Source: AWTP1-13 sp041288195
Lineage (GTDB): Bacteria > Pseudomonadota > Alphaproteobacteria > Rhizobiales > Hyphomicrobiaceae
NCBI GenBank assembly: GCA_041288195.1
Contig: JBGGME010000385.1
Location: 1-48,755 of the forward strand
Direction of reading: 5' to 3'
Length of the DNA: 48,755 nucleotides
This document shows positions 1 through 8,973 of this stretch, piece by piece. Below the pieces are notes generated by a model. That model made no database searches. It saw only the letters and a program-made list of their open reading frames with translations, and was not told the DNA's origin. Every line of letters starts with the position of its first letter. Position 1 is the first letter of the stretch. Position numbers and translations under genes: made by a program.

Positions 1-1
1 C

Positions 2-199
2 CCCTACGGGCACGGCTACGTCAACGGGCAGAAGTGGCGCGACATCATGAGCTACAAGGACAGCTGCGGCGGCTGCCCGCGCATCCCCGTGTGGTCGAGC
101 CCGCTGATCAAGGTCAAGGGCGAGGCGGCCGGCACGCCCGAGCTCGACAACGCCCGCGTCATCGCCGAGCAGGCCAAGCGCGTCGCCAGCTTCCGCTGA
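2..199 (+). CDS. C-terminal end of a secreted zinc metalloprotease (reprolysin/M12-like), 5' partial
   Basis: The reading frame is open from the window edge and ends at TGA 197-199, giving 65 residues. The visible part has a GHGYV stretch, then WRDIMSYKDSCGGCPRIPVW, then a DNARVIAEQ region and VASFR at the end. Methionine in an IMSY/IMAY context is the Met-turn of metzincins, and the CGGCPRI..WS pattern is typical of bacterial reprolysin-like extracellular proteases. The HExxHxxGxxH zinc site would lie upstream of the window and is not seen. The family assignment therefore rests on the Met-turn and the C-terminal pattern only. A GC-rich hairpin follows the stop. Confidence 0.6.
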   Translation, partial: PYGHGYVNGQKWRDIMSYKDSCGGCPRIPVWSSPLIKVKGEAAGTPELDNARVIAEQAKRVASFR

Positions 200-206
200 C
201 ACCAAC

Positions 207-235
207 GAGGCCGCGCCCGACAAGGAAGCGGCCTC
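207..235 (+). terminator. Hairpin after the metalloprotease gene
   Basis: A perfect 8-bp inverted repeat (GAGGCCGC at 207-214, GCGGCCTC at 228-235) with a 13-base loop begins 7 bases after the stop codon. There is no T-run after it, so it is only terminator-like. Confidence 0.35.
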
Positions 236-365
236 TGCAACCTGCGCGCCGGCGGCAGTTAACGTCGCATTCAGTACGCGCGCACATTTCGACTGGGAAC
301 GCACTGCTCGACAATCGAGAAGGCGATACGAAAGTGCCGATCCTCGATTTGTCAGGAGCGAGATT

Positions 366-2039
366 GTGGGAAAAGCAATGGCCGGCAATGCGACCGCGGA
401 CGTGTCCGGCGTTCCGCTCGGCAAGCGTGGGATGGACCTCCTCGACGATTGCCGCTTCGACAAATCCACGGCGTTCACATTCGCCGAGCGCGAGGCGCTG
501 GGCTTGACTGGTCTGCTGCCTGATGTCGTCGAGAACGAGGACATGCAGCTGAGGCGCGTCCTTCAGCAGCTCGGATACAAGACCACCGATCTCGATCGCT
601 ACATCTACTTGATCCGGCTGCTCGACGAGAACGAGACGCTGTTCTACCGCACCTTGATGTCGGATCCCGCCCGCTTCCTGCCGATCGTCTACGACCCGAC
701 CGTCGGCGAGGCCTGCCTGAAGTTCGACCACATCTTCCGGCGCCCGCGCGGCATGTACGTGTCCATCAACCACAAGGGACGCGTGAAGGAGGTCTTGCGC
801 AACTGGCCCGAAAGGGACGTTCGCTTCATCTGCGTGACCAGCGGCGAGCGCATCCTGGGCCTCGGCGATCTCGGCGCCAACGGCATGGGCATCCCGATCG
901 GCAAGCTGCAGCTCTATACGGCGTGCGCCGCCGTGCCGCCGCAAGGCCTGCTGCCGATGGTGCTCGATTTCGGCACCAACAACGAGAGCCTGCTCAACGA
1001 CCCGCTCTATCTGGGTCTGCGCCGCCCGCGCGCCTCCGTCGCCGAGCGCGACAGCTTCGTCGACGAGTTCGTCCGTGCGGTGCAGGAGGTGTTTCCGGCC
1101 TGCTGCATCCACTTCGAGGATTGGGCGGGTGTCGATGCCATCCGTCTGCTCGACCGCTATCGTGACCGGGTCTGCTGCTACAACGACGACATCCAGGGAA
1201 CGGCCGGCGCCGCGCTCGCCGGTCTTTTCAGCGCGCTGCGCGTGAAGGGTGGGAAGCTCGAGGACGAGCGCGTCATGTTTCTCGGCGCCGGCTCGGCCGG
1301 CACCGGGATCGCCGGCATGATCGTCAAGGCGATGATGCTGGAAGGTCTGAGCGAGACCGCCGCGCAGGGGCGCATCGCCATGTTCGACGTCAACGGCCTG
1401 ATCGAGGCAAGCCGCCAGAACCTGCTCGATTTCCAGAAGCCCTACGCGCACGATCTCGCCCCGACCAGGGATTTCGTCGCTGCCATCGAGGCCTTCAAGC
1501 CGACCGCGATCATCGGCGTCAGCACCAGCGGCAAGGCCTTCGATCAGCGGGTCGTCTCGACCATGGCCAGGCTCAACGAGCGTCCCATCATCTTCGCGCT
1601 GTCGAACCCGACCGACCATGCCGAGTGCACCGCCGAGGAAGCCTACAAGTGGTCTGGCGGCCGCGCCCTGTTCGCAGCCGGCGTACCGTTCCCGCCGTTC
1701 GACTACGCGGGACGCATGATCGTTCCTGGCCAGGGCAACAACCTCTATGTGTTCCCCGCCGTTGCGCTCGCCGTCTATGCGACCAGGGCCGCCCGTGTGC
1801 CCGACGACCTGTTCATTGCCGCCGCGCGCGGCGTCGCAGACCTCGTCACGCCGGCCCAGCTCGAGTCGGGACTGCTCTATCCGCCGCAGAGCAGCATTCT
1901 GGAGACAGAGCGACAGGCCGCGGTCCGCGTGGCCGAGGCGATCTTCAGGCTCGATCTCGCGCGCGTGCCGAAGCCGAGGGATATCGACGCCTTCATTTCC
2001 TCCCAGATGTACGCGCCGGCATACCCGACGTTGGCGTGA
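366..2039 (+). CDS. maeA: NAD-dependent malic enzyme
   Basis: Oxidative decarboxylation of malate to pyruvate in the cytoplasm. The 557 residues match the ~560-residue SfcA/MaeA class, not the ~770-residue MaeB class fused to a phosphotransacetylase-like domain. Visible landmarks: KRGMDLLDD near residue 20, GMYVSINHKG with the catalytic-region Tyr near 130, GLGDLGANGMGIPIGKL near 170, the metal-binding FEDWAG near 250, the NAD-binding FLGAGSAGTGIAGM near 305, and FALSNPTDHAECT near 415. The start is GTG 366, because AGGAG at 354-358 sits 7 bases upstream; an in-frame ATG at 378 is the alternative. It stands alone on its strand with 166 bases before it and 159 after. The gene symbol is by family resemblance. 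Confidence 0.93.
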   Translation: MGKAMAGNATADVSGVPLGKRGMDLLDDCRFDKSTAFTFAEREALGLTGLLPDVVENEDMQLRRVLQQLGYKTTDLDRYIYLIRLLDENETLFYRTLMSDPARFLPIVYDPTVGEACLKFDHIFRRPRGMYVSINHKGRVKEVLRNWPERDVRFICVTSGERILGLGDLGANGMGIPIGKLQLYTACAAVPPQGLLPMVLDFGTNNESLLNDPLYLGLRRPRASVAERDSFVDEFVRAVQEVFPACCIHFEDWAGVDAIRLLDRYRDRVCCYNDDIQGTAGAALAGLFSALRVKGGKLEDERVMFLGAGSAGTGIAGMIVKAMMLEGLSETAAQGRIAMFDVNGLIEASRQNLLDFQKPYAHDLAPTRDFVAAIEAFKPTAIIGVSTSGKAFDQRVVSTMARLNERPIIFALSNPTDHAECTAEEAYKWSGGRALFAAGVPFPPFDYAGRMIVPGQGNNLYVFPAVALAVYATRAARVPDDLFIAAARGVADLVTPAQLESGLLYPPQSSILETERQAAVRVAEAIFRLDLARVPKPRDIDAFISSQMYAPAYPTLA

Positions 2040-2198
2040 CGCTCTAACGCGCAATCCAGGCTGGTGGCTCCGGGCGGACGCGATTAGTCAGCCGGCGGCG
2101 CGCTGCGACGAGTTCCCGATGGCCGTGGGCCGCAGGAACGATCCGCGGCGCGTCACGTTTTCGTAACGAAGGGTTGCTGCCGAAACGCGGAGGATTTC

Positions 2199-2660
2199 AT
2201 GAAGTGCGCCCGCACACCCTGGCTTACGATCGCAGCTACCGGCCTGGCGCTCGTTTTTCAAGCCGCCGCCGTCGATGCGCAATCGCGATCCTCTTCCGGC
2301 AGCCGCAGCACGCCAGGGCAGAGCGGAGCAACGCAACCGTTGCCCTCGCCGTCACCTCCGCCGGCTACGCCCGCGCCCTCGCCCGGTCCCGCGCTCGGCA
2401 CGCCGGCGCCCCAGGTGCCGAGCGTCGCGCCGCTCTCACCGCCGGTGCCGCCGGTCGTTTCTTCGGGTGGCGGCGTGCCGAAGCAGGGCAGCGGCAGCTT
2501 GGCCCTGACGCCGGGCAGTCAAGGCGAAACGGCTCCCAGCTCGCCTGGCGGCGGCGGCAAGACGCTGAGCGACTGCATGGGGTTCTGGGAGCCAGCCACG
2601 CACATGTCGAAGGCGGAGTGGCGGGCCGCGTGCCAACGCACGCTCAACCGCATTCAGTGA
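2199..2660 (+). CDS. Proline-rich secreted protein of unknown function
   Basis: 153 residues. The N-terminus has a basic MKCAR start, a hydrophobic stretch to about residue 24 and a VDAQS cleavage-like site, so it is probably exported. Residues 30-115 are low-complexity Ser/Pro/Gly/Thr. The last ~30 residues (from TLSDCMGFW to LNRIQ) are non-repetitive and contain two Cys that could form a disulfide. A GGAGG box 6 bases before the ATG supports the start. No enzymatic motif is visible. The stop lies 15 bases from the convergent glycosyltransferase gene. A linker-plus-small-domain envelope protein is a reasonable guess, nothing firmer. Confidence 0.72.
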   Translation: MKCARTPWLTIAATGLALVFQAAAVDAQSRSSSGSRSTPGQSGATQPLPSPSPPPATPAPSPGPALGTPAPQVPSVAPLSPPVPPVVSSGGGVPKQGSGSLALTPGSQGETAPSSPGGGGKTLSDCMGFWEPATHMSKAEWRAACQRTLNRIQ

Positions 2661-2675
2661 CGCGGCCTCTCGGGT

Positions 2676-3776
2676 CTACCGCTGGTGGGCCCGAACGCCA
2701 TTGGACGTTGCTGCGAGCGCGTGCGCCGAGTCTTCCCTCTCGCTGTCAACCGGCATGTCCGCGAGATGCTGGTAGACCTCCACATAGTCTCGCGCCATGC
2801 GCGCGACCGTGAACCGCTCCTCATAGCGTCTGCGCACACCGGCGCGATCGAGAGCCAGCACGCCGCCGAGCGCCTGGATGGCCTCGTCCGAGCTGTCGAC
2901 CACATATCCCGTGACGCCTTCGTCGATCACCTCCGGCACCGCACCTTTCCTGAACGCCAGCACCGGCGTGCCGCAGGCCATCGCCTCGATCATCGCGAGC
3001 CCGAACGGCTCGGGCCAATCGATCGGGAACAGGAGCGCGCGCGCCTCGCCCAGGAACTTCACCTTGCGACGCTCGTCGATCTCGCCGATGTACTCGATGC
3101 CGGGCTCGGCCAGCAGCGGCTCGATCTCGGCGCGGAAATAGGCCTCGTCCACGCGATCGACCTTGGCGGCGATCTTGAGCGGCAGCCCGTGTGCGCGCGC
3201 GATCTGGATCGCCCTGTCGACGCGCTTCTCCGGGGAGATGCGGCCGAGGAAGGCGAGATAGCCGCCCTGCGGGTTCGGCGTCGGCATCAGGTCGCGGGGC
3301 AGGCCGTGATAGATGGTGGCCACGAAGTTGGCGTCGGGGATCGGCAACCGCTGCGAGTTCGAGATCGACACCAGCGGCATGTTCGGGAAGCCGCGGTAGA
3401 GTTGGTGCAGGTCCGGCAGGTCCTGGCGGCCGTGCAGCGTCGTCACCGTGCGCCGCGCCATCTCGTTGAAGAGCGGGAACTGGAACTGGTCGATGTGGAA
3501 ATGCAGGATGTCGAATTCGGACGCCATGGAGCGCACCTTGTCGAGCATCAGCATGTAGTAGGGGATGATGTCCCTCACGGCGGGGTTGAGCCGCAGGGGT
3601 TGCGCGCAGCACGGCACCAGCTTGGCCGACGTGATCGACTGCCCGCTGGCGAACAGGGTCACGTCGTGGCCCTGGGCCACCAGCTCCTCCGTGAGATAGG
3701 AGACGACCCGCTCCGAGCCGCCATACAGTCTGGGCGGAATGCTCTCCATCAGCGGAGCAATCTGCGCGATCCTCAT
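2676..3776 (-). CDS. GT4-family glycosyltransferase
   Basis: 366 residues with the GT-B fold layout of family GT4. The N-terminal acceptor domain begins MRIAQIAP and carries YGGSERVVSYLTEELVAQGHDVTLFAS. The C-terminal nucleotide-sugar domain has GRISPEKRVDRAI near residue 180 and the retaining-GT signature EPFGLAMIEAMACGTPV near 255-275, including the E-x7-E element. Such enzymes transfer sugars to lipids, polysaccharides or small molecules; donor and acceptor cannot be read here. It lies 60 bases downstream of the ABC exporter gene on the same strand and may be co-transcribed with it. AGGA about 9 bases upstream supports ATG 3776. Confidence 0.88.
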   Translation of the reverse strand: MRIAQIAPLMESIPPRLYGGSERVVSYLTEELVAQGHDVTLFASGQSITSAKLVPCCAQPLRLNPAVRDIIPYYMLMLDKVRSMASEFDILHFHIDQFQFPLFNEMARRTVTTLHGRQDLPDLHQLYRGFPNMPLVSISNSQRLPIPDANFVATIYHGLPRDLMPTPNPQGGYLAFLGRISPEKRVDRAIQIARAHGLPLKIAAKVDRVDEAYFRAEIEPLLAEPGIEYIGEIDERRKVKFLGEARALLFPIDWPEPFGLAMIEAMACGTPVLAFRKGAVPEVIDEGVTGYVVDSSDEAIQALGGVLALDRAGVRRRYEERFTVARMARDYVEVYQHLADMPVDSEREDSAHALAATSNGVRAHQR

Positions 3777-3836
3777 TTGCTCTGTCCTATGTTGCTTCGT
3801 GGGCCTGGAAGCTCGGCGACGTTGGGTTGCGGGTTC

Positions 3837-5648
3837 TCAAGCGGCCCGCGAGCTGCGGTGGGCCAGGCGGTTCATCTCGGCCTCGATCAGGTCCCGGTAG
3901 ATGCCGTCACGGCACAGCAGCGCCTCGGGCGAGCCGTCTTCCACCAGGCGGCCCCGCTCGAGGACCAGGATGCGGTCGAAGTTGCGCACGGTGGACAGGC
4001 GATGCGCGATCGCCAGCACGGTGCGGCCACGCATCAGGCGGCCGAGCGCCTCGCGGATCAGCTGCTCGGATGTGCCGTCGAGCGCGGAGGTCGCCTCGTC
4101 GAGCAACAGCAGCGGCGCATCCTTGAGGAACGCACGCGCGATGGCGATACGCTGGCGCTGTCCTCCCGACAGCCGCACGCCGCGATCGCCCACGACCGTG
4201 TCGAGGCCTTCGGGCAGCTCGGCGATGAACTCGCTGCAATGGGCCGCGTGCGCTGCCTGCCAGACCTCGTCGTCGCTCGCCTCGGGCCTGGCGTAGCGGA
4301 TGTTCTCGATCAGCGAGCGGTGGAACAGCGAGATGTCCTGCGGCACGACCGCGATGGCCTCGCGCAGGCTCTGCTGCGTGACCTCGGTCACGTCCTGGCC
4401 ATCGATCAGGATGCGCCCCGACTGGATGTCGTAGAAGCGCTGCAGGAGCGCAAAGAGCGTCGTCTTGCCCCCGCCGGAGGCGCCGACGAGACCGACGCGC
4501 TGGCCCGTCCCGATATGAAAGCTCAAATCCTCGAAGATGACCGGACAGTCCGGATAGGCGAACGTCACGTCCTCGAAGGTCACGCTGGCGCCGCGGCGCT
4601 CGAGGGCTGGCGCGCCGGGCCGGTCGCAGAGCTGGTGCGGCACGAGCAGCGTGGCGAGCGCTTCGGAGAATCGCGCCATGTGCTGGGTGACATCGACCAG
4701 CGCCACGGCGAGGTCGCGGGTCGCGTGCAACACCGAGAGGCCGAGCGTGCATACCAGGATCACGTCGCCCGTCGTGGCGGCACCCTGCTGCCACAACACG
4801 ACCGCCCACGCCAGCAGCGCCACGGTCAATGCCACCGTCACCAGCGCATGCACGATGCGCAGGCGCTCGAGATAGAACAGGCTGCGCTTGCGCGCGACCA
4901 TCTCCTGGTCGACCTTGGCATCGAAGCGGCAGTGCTCGCGCGACAGGCCGCCGAATGCCTTCACCAGCGCCATGTTGCCGACGACGTCGGTTATTTCTCC
5001 GTCAACGGCTGCCGCACGGCTGGCATACTCGTGATGGAGCGGTTGACCCGCCGCGGCCCGGCGGAACATGAGGACGACCACCAGCGCGGCGATGACGATC
5101 AGGCTGGCGGCCATGCCCCAGCTCACGGTTGCGACCAGGCTGATGGCGCACAGCGTGGCGATGCATGGTGGCAGCACGTTCCACACCAGCATGTTCTCGA
5201 TGGTGAACACCGCATTGGAGGTGGCCGTGATGCGGCTGGTGAGCGTGCCGGGAGAGCGGCTCGCAAAGTAGCTCGGCGCATGCCCCGTGAGATGGCGGAA
5301 GAGGTCGCGACGCACATCGCCGGTCACCGCCACGAACGTGGAATGTCCAATCCACGCCGCCAGCCGCCACAGCAGATTGTCGGTGGCAATGAAGGTGACG
5401 AGCACGGCGAACGCGGTCCAGGCCGCAACCACCTGGCGATCCGGCTGCGACAGGGCGTCGACGAGCAGCTTCACGCCGTACTGGGTGACGACCGAGCACA
5501 AGACGGCGAGGCACACCGACGACAGGATGACGCCATGAGCAATGCGGTGGCGGCGCACGTAGCGTGCGAAGAAGCCGAACGGCCTATCGGCATAGGCGCA
5601 AAGGGTCTCGTGCACGCGAGGGAACTCCCCGTCACTATCCGCTCGCAC
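3837..5648 (-). CDS. ABC exporter, fused permease-ATPase half-transporter
   Basis: 603 residues: an ABC transmembrane domain at about residues 35-330 with hydrophobic helices, then a nucleotide-binding domain at about 355-590. Walker A is GASGGGKT (389-396), the Q-loop is in VVPQDISLF, the signature LSGGQ is at 493-497, Walker B LLLLDE is at 513-518, and an H-loop follows in LAIAHRLST. All ATPase residues are intact. It works as a homo- or heterodimer in the inner membrane; the substrate (lipid, glycolipid, drug or peptide) is not deducible. The neighbouring GT4 gene makes a glycolipid or glycan-related substrate possible. The start is uncertain: GTG 5648 is reported, and GTG 5615, preceded by GGGGAG, is equally reasonable. 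Confidence 0.9.
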   Translation of the reverse strand: MRADSDGEFPRVHETLCAYADRPFGFFARYVRRHRIAHGVILSSVCLAVLCSVVTQYGVKLLVDALSQPDRQVVAAWTAFAVLVTFIATDNLLWRLAAWIGHSTFVAVTGDVRRDLFRHLTGHAPSYFASRSPGTLTSRITATSNAVFTIENMLVWNVLPPCIATLCAISLVATVSWGMAASLIVIAALVVVLMFRRAAAGQPLHHEYASRAAAVDGEITDVVGNMALVKAFGGLSREHCRFDAKVDQEMVARKRSLFYLERLRIVHALVTVALTVALLAWAVVLWQQGAATTGDVILVCTLGLSVLHATRDLAVALVDVTQHMARFSEALATLLVPHQLCDRPGAPALERRGASVTFEDVTFAYPDCPVIFEDLSFHIGTGQRVGLVGASGGGKTTLFALLQRFYDIQSGRILIDGQDVTEVTQQSLREAIAVVPQDISLFHRSLIENIRYARPEASDDEVWQAAHAAHCSEFIAELPEGLDTVVGDRGVRLSGGQRQRIAIARAFLKDAPLLLLDEATSALDGTSEQLIREALGRLMRGRTVLAIAHRLSTVRNFDRILVLERGRLVEDGSPEALLCRDGIYRDLIEAEMNRLAHRSSRAA

Positions 5649-5755
5649 AGGCGAGCCTACGCATGGCCCGACAACGCCTTCGCGGTTCCAAAGGTTTCAG
5701 AGTGTGACACTCGTTGCTCTTGTGCTCATGCTTCGGGCAGCGCACTGCTCACGCT

Positions 5756-7054
5756 TCAAACTTTCCCGTCTTGCCGCGGCACGGACCTTGTCTCGGGCAT
5801 CAGCAGCGCCACCGCTGCAAAAGCCAGGACGGCCACGGCGGCGAGACCTGCGAAGGCAATGGAGGTGCCGAGCTTGTCGGCGAGAACGCCGGCGCCGATC
5901 GTGCTCAGCGAAGCACCAACGCCGGTAGCACACCCGACGATGCCCTGTGCCAGATTGAAACGCCCGGTGCCGCGGGACACGTCGGCAAGCGTGAGCGGCA
6001 CCAGAACGCCGAGGACTGCCCCGGACAGACCGTCGAGGGCCTGCACCGCCACGATCATGTAGGGGTCGCTGGTCCATGCCAGCAACGCTCCGCGAAGCGG
6101 CAGCACGCCGAAGCCGATCAGAAGCAACGGGCGCCGGCCCCAGTCCTGCGCGAGCTCACCCACCTTCGGCGAGATGGCCGCCACCACGAGCTGCGGGGCG
6201 ATAATGCACGCGGCCACGAGCGCGGTGGCCCAGCGGCTCGAGCGCATGGTCACGTCGCTGCCGACCAGCGGCAGCATTGCCGCATTCGCCAGGTGAAAGA
6301 GCAGGATGCACAGGGTGAAGACCAGCAGCCCCTGTTTGCGCAGCAGGCTCGAGATGCCGACGTGACCGACATGGCGCCCCTCCTCGGTCTTCGTGCCGTT
6401 GCCTCCGTCGGCTCGGACGGGATCGATGGCGGCCTCGGGGATGCTGTTGAGCGCGAGCTGGGCCGGTATCGCCAGTGCGGCCGTAACGAGAAACACGGCC
6501 TGCGGGGATATGAAATACCCGCACGCGCCCATCACTGCGGCCGCCAATCCGTTGCCGATCGCGGAGAAGCGGGCATTGCGGCCCAGTCGTGCGGCCACCG
6601 CTGCATGGCCCACGAGGCCCAGCGTGATGGCCGCTATCGCGGGACCCAGCACCGAGCTCGCCCCGACATGCAGCAGCTTGGCGGCCACCAAGGTGACGAA
6701 TGTCGGCGCCAGGGCGATCAGGAGCGCGCTCAATCCGATGGCGATGACGGCGAGGCCGGCGGCGCGCAGCTTCGATCGGGCGAGGTCGACGACCCAGCCG
6801 CCGGGCACCTGCGCCAGCAGGCCTGCGATGCTGCCGATGGAAAGAACGAGGCCGATGTCGACCTGGGTCCACTTCTGGGTCGTCAGGTAGACCGACAGGA
6901 AGGGACCAAAGCCGGTCTGGATGTCGGCGACGAAGAAGTTGAACCAGTCGAGGCCGCGCTGGCCGGTGCGTGGAGGCGTGCCCGGGTCCGGCGCTCCTGC
7001 CGTCCGATCGAGGTCCGATGCAGTTGGGCGCAGTCCCCGCGCGCTGCCCGCCAT
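5756..7054 (-). CDS. Major facilitator superfamily transporter
   Basis: 432 residues with about 12 hydrophobic segments and a central charged loop near residues 220-235, the standard 6+6 MFS arrangement. The first half contains DWFNFFVADIQTGFGPFLSV and GGWVVDLARSKLR (a motif-A-like cytoplasmic loop); the second half has GRRPLLLIGFGVLPLRG. Substrate and direction cannot be assigned. The start ATG 7054 lies 12 bases after the stop of the upstream PRC-barrel gene on the same strand, so the two are probably co-transcribed. Confidence 0.86.
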   Translation of the reverse strand: MAGSARGLRPTASDLDRTAGAPDPGTPPRTGQRGLDWFNFFVADIQTGFGPFLSVYLTTQKWTQVDIGLVLSIGSIAGLLAQVPGGWVVDLARSKLRAAGLAVIAIGLSALLIALAPTFVTLVAAKLLHVGASSVLGPAIAAITLGLVGHAAVAARLGRNARFSAIGNGLAAAVMGACGYFISPQAVFLVTAALAIPAQLALNSIPEAAIDPVRADGGNGTKTEEGRHVGHVGISSLLRKQGLLVFTLCILLFHLANAAMLPLVGSDVTMRSSRWATALVAACIIAPQLVVAAISPKVGELAQDWGRRPLLLIGFGVLPLRGALLAWTSDPYMIVAVQALDGLSGAVLGVLVPLTLADVSRGTGRFNLAQGIVGCATGVGASLSTIGAGVLADKLGTSIAFAGLAAVAVLAFAAVALLMPETRSVPRQDGKV

Positions 7055-7066
7055 GGCAGGGCCGCG

Positions 7067-7537
7067 CTATTCGGAGGCCCGGCGGACGATTGCAGGCTCG
7101 CTTTGCTTGTACTCCGGGGCAACGCGCAGCTCGTCGCGCGTCAATTCCACGATCACGACGGGCTTGCGGCCGTCCTGCTCGAAGCGCAAGGCCGACCATT
7201 CCACCGCGATCTTGCGCGTGCCGATGCCGAGGAAGCCCCCGAACTCGATGACCGCCGCCTGCACGTGGCCATAGCGGTCGGCCAGCAGATCGATGATGCG
7301 GCCGACATCCTCCTCGACGCGGGTGCGCACCTCTCGGCCCAGCACGCTTTCGAGGCTGTGGCGACGGGTCGCCGACTGAGCTTCAACTTCAGCGGTCGTG
7401 TTCTGATAGGACCGTTCGCGATGGCCGCCCGGTTCGGCAAAGGCCACGCTCATCGGCGCGATGCTCGGCCCGCCAACGATCAGGCTTGCGAGCGCGGCTG
7501 CGGCAACAGGGTGTGGGAGGCGCAAGAAATTGGCCAT
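7067..7537 (-). CDS. Exported PRC-barrel domain protein
   Basis: 156 residues. A hydrophobic N-terminal segment (about residues 8-33) ending near AFAEPG looks like a signal peptide. The rest, from LGREVRTRVEEDVGRIIDLL through IEFGGFLGIGTRKIAVEW to the VVIVELTRDEL strand, follows the PRC-barrel beta-barrel pattern common in alphaproteobacterial envelope proteins. Function is unknown; PRC-barrel domains usually mediate binding. ATG 7537 is chosen over an upstream in-frame TTG at 7549. The MFS gene follows 12 bases downstream. Confidence 0.78.
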   Translation of the reverse strand: MANFLRLPHPVAAAALASLIVGGPSIAPMSVAFAEPGGHRERSYQNTTAEVEAQSATRRHSLESVLGREVRTRVEEDVGRIIDLLADRYGHVQAAVIEFGGFLGIGTRKIAVEWSALRFEQDGRKPVVIVELTRDELRVAPEYKQSEPAIVRRASE

Positions 7538-7626
7538 GGGATTCCCCAAGTCTCAAGTGTCATCGAGACAAGTCGCGACCCCCCTCCGCGGTTCCCGGCC
7601 CGCCGGCGAGCGCTTGAACCTTGGAC

Positions 7627-8946
7627 TTAGCGGGCGTTTTCCACGGCCTTGCCCGTATCGAAGGGCTCGCCAGGCAAATACCTGGCAAGCCGGGCATCCG
7701 CCGTGCGGGCATGCGCCTCCATGCCTTCGAGGCGGGAGATGCGGGCCGTCACCTGCGCCATCTCGAGGGTGGCCTCGCGCGTCATGCGCTGCCAGGTCAG
7801 CGGCTTGAGGAATTTGTGCACCGAGAGCCCCGCCGAGTACCGCGCCGCGCCCTTCGTGGGGAGGATGTGGTTGGGGCCCGAGGCCTTGTCGCCATAGGCG
7901 ACCGTCGTCTCCTCGCCCAGAAACAGCGATCCATAGTTGGAGAGGTTGGCGAGCCACCACTCGAGATCGCGGGCGTGCACCTCGAGGTGCTCGGGAGCGT
8001 AAGCGTCAGCGACGGCGACGGCCTCCTCGCGCGTACCGACCAGCACCACCTCGCCGCGGTCGCGCCAGGCGGCGCCCGCCGCCTCGCGCGCGGGTTCGGG
8101 CAGGTCGTCGATGAGCCCCGGCATCGCCTGCAGCACACGCTCGGCCAGCGACCGTGACGTCGTGATCAGCCACGCGGGGCTCTCGTGCCCGTGCTCGGCC
8201 TGACCGACGAGGTCTGTCGCAACCAAACCAGGATCGGCGCTGTCGTCGGCGATGATACCAATCTCGGTCGGGCCTGCGAACACGTCGATACCGACTCTGC
8301 CGTAGAGGGCGCGCTTGGCCTCGGCCACGAACTTGTTGCCCGGGCCGACCACGATGTCGGCAGGCTTGCCGGTGAACAGTCCGAACGCCAGCGCGGCGAT
8401 CGCCTGCACGCCGCCGAGCGTCATGATCGCGTCGGCGCCGGCGATGTGCATGGCATAGAGCACGTGCGGGTGTATGCCCTCGCCGCGAAAGGGCGTCGAG
8501 CAGGCGACGACCGTCTTGACGCCCGCCGCCTTGGCGGTGGCGACCGACATATAGGCCGAGGCGATGTGAGCGTAGCGCCCGGTCGGCACGTAGCAGCCGG
8601 CGACATTGCAGGGCACGAGCCGCTGACCCGCCGTGACGCCGCCAGACAGCTCGATGGCGAAGTCCTTGATGCTGTCGCGCTGGGCGAGCGCAAAGGTGCG
8701 CACCTGCGCCGTCGCCCACTCGATGTCGCGCTTGACGTCGGCGGGGATGTCGTGCGTGCGCCTGGCGATGTCCTCGGCCGTGACAACGATCTCCCCGGAC
8801 CAGCGATCGAGCTTCGCCGCATAGTCGCGCACGGCGGCCTCGCCGCGCCTCTCGATCTCGGCCAGCATGTCGGCAACAACGGCGCGCGCCGTGTCCGTCT
8901 CGACCTCGACCGTTTTGGTCGCCCGCTTCAAGTGTTCGATCGCCAC
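7627..8946 (-). CDS. Histidinol dehydrogenase family enzyme, probably an HpsN-like paralogue
   Basis: 439 residues of the HisD fold. Candidate zinc ligands are all present: Q249 and H252 in VGQAEHG, D353 in YGDKASGPNH, H412 in MEAHART. The catalytic Glu-His pair is E319-H320 in APEHLEVH. The stretches AEHGHESPAWLIT, LPTKGAARYSAGLSVHKFLK and ADARLARY resemble, from memory, the HpsN (sulfopropanediol dehydrogenase) side of the family more than biosynthetic HisD. The gene lies among transporters with no other his gene in view. A biosynthetic HisD role cannot be excluded. The start GTG 8946 is preceded by GGAGG. The TauE/SafE gene is 27 bases upstream on the same strand. Confidence 0.85.
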   Translation of the reverse strand: MAIEHLKRATKTVEVETDTARAVVADMLAEIERRGEAAVRDYAAKLDRWSGEIVVTAEDIARRTHDIPADVKRDIEWATAQVRTFALAQRDSIKDFAIELSGGVTAGQRLVPCNVAGCYVPTGRYAHIASAYMSVATAKAAGVKTVVACSTPFRGEGIHPHVLYAMHIAGADAIMTLGGVQAIAALAFGLFTGKPADIVVGPGNKFVAEAKRALYGRVGIDVFAGPTEIGIIADDSADPGLVATDLVGQAEHGHESPAWLITTSRSLAERVLQAMPGLIDDLPEPAREAAGAAWRDRGEVVLVGTREEAVAVADAYAPEHLEVHARDLEWWLANLSNYGSLFLGEETTVAYGDKASGPNHILPTKGAARYSAGLSVHKFLKPLTWQRMTREATLEMAQVTARISRLEGMEAHARTADARLARYLPGEPFDTGKAVENAR

Positions 8947-8973
8947 CGCATTCCTCCCTGCGTGTTCTTTTTC

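Noticed and set aside
159..2054. Very long leftward open frame covering the malic enzyme gene
   Set aside because: It is the antisense of a clear malic enzyme; the product is Arg/Asp/Gly/His-rich with no recognisable fold, as GC-rich shadows are.
2685..7630. Two very long rightward open frames (1125 and 638 codons) over the GT4, ABC, MFS and PRC genes
   Set aside because: Composition is Arg/His/Gln/Asp-rich without motifs, and both overlie well supported genes on the other strand.
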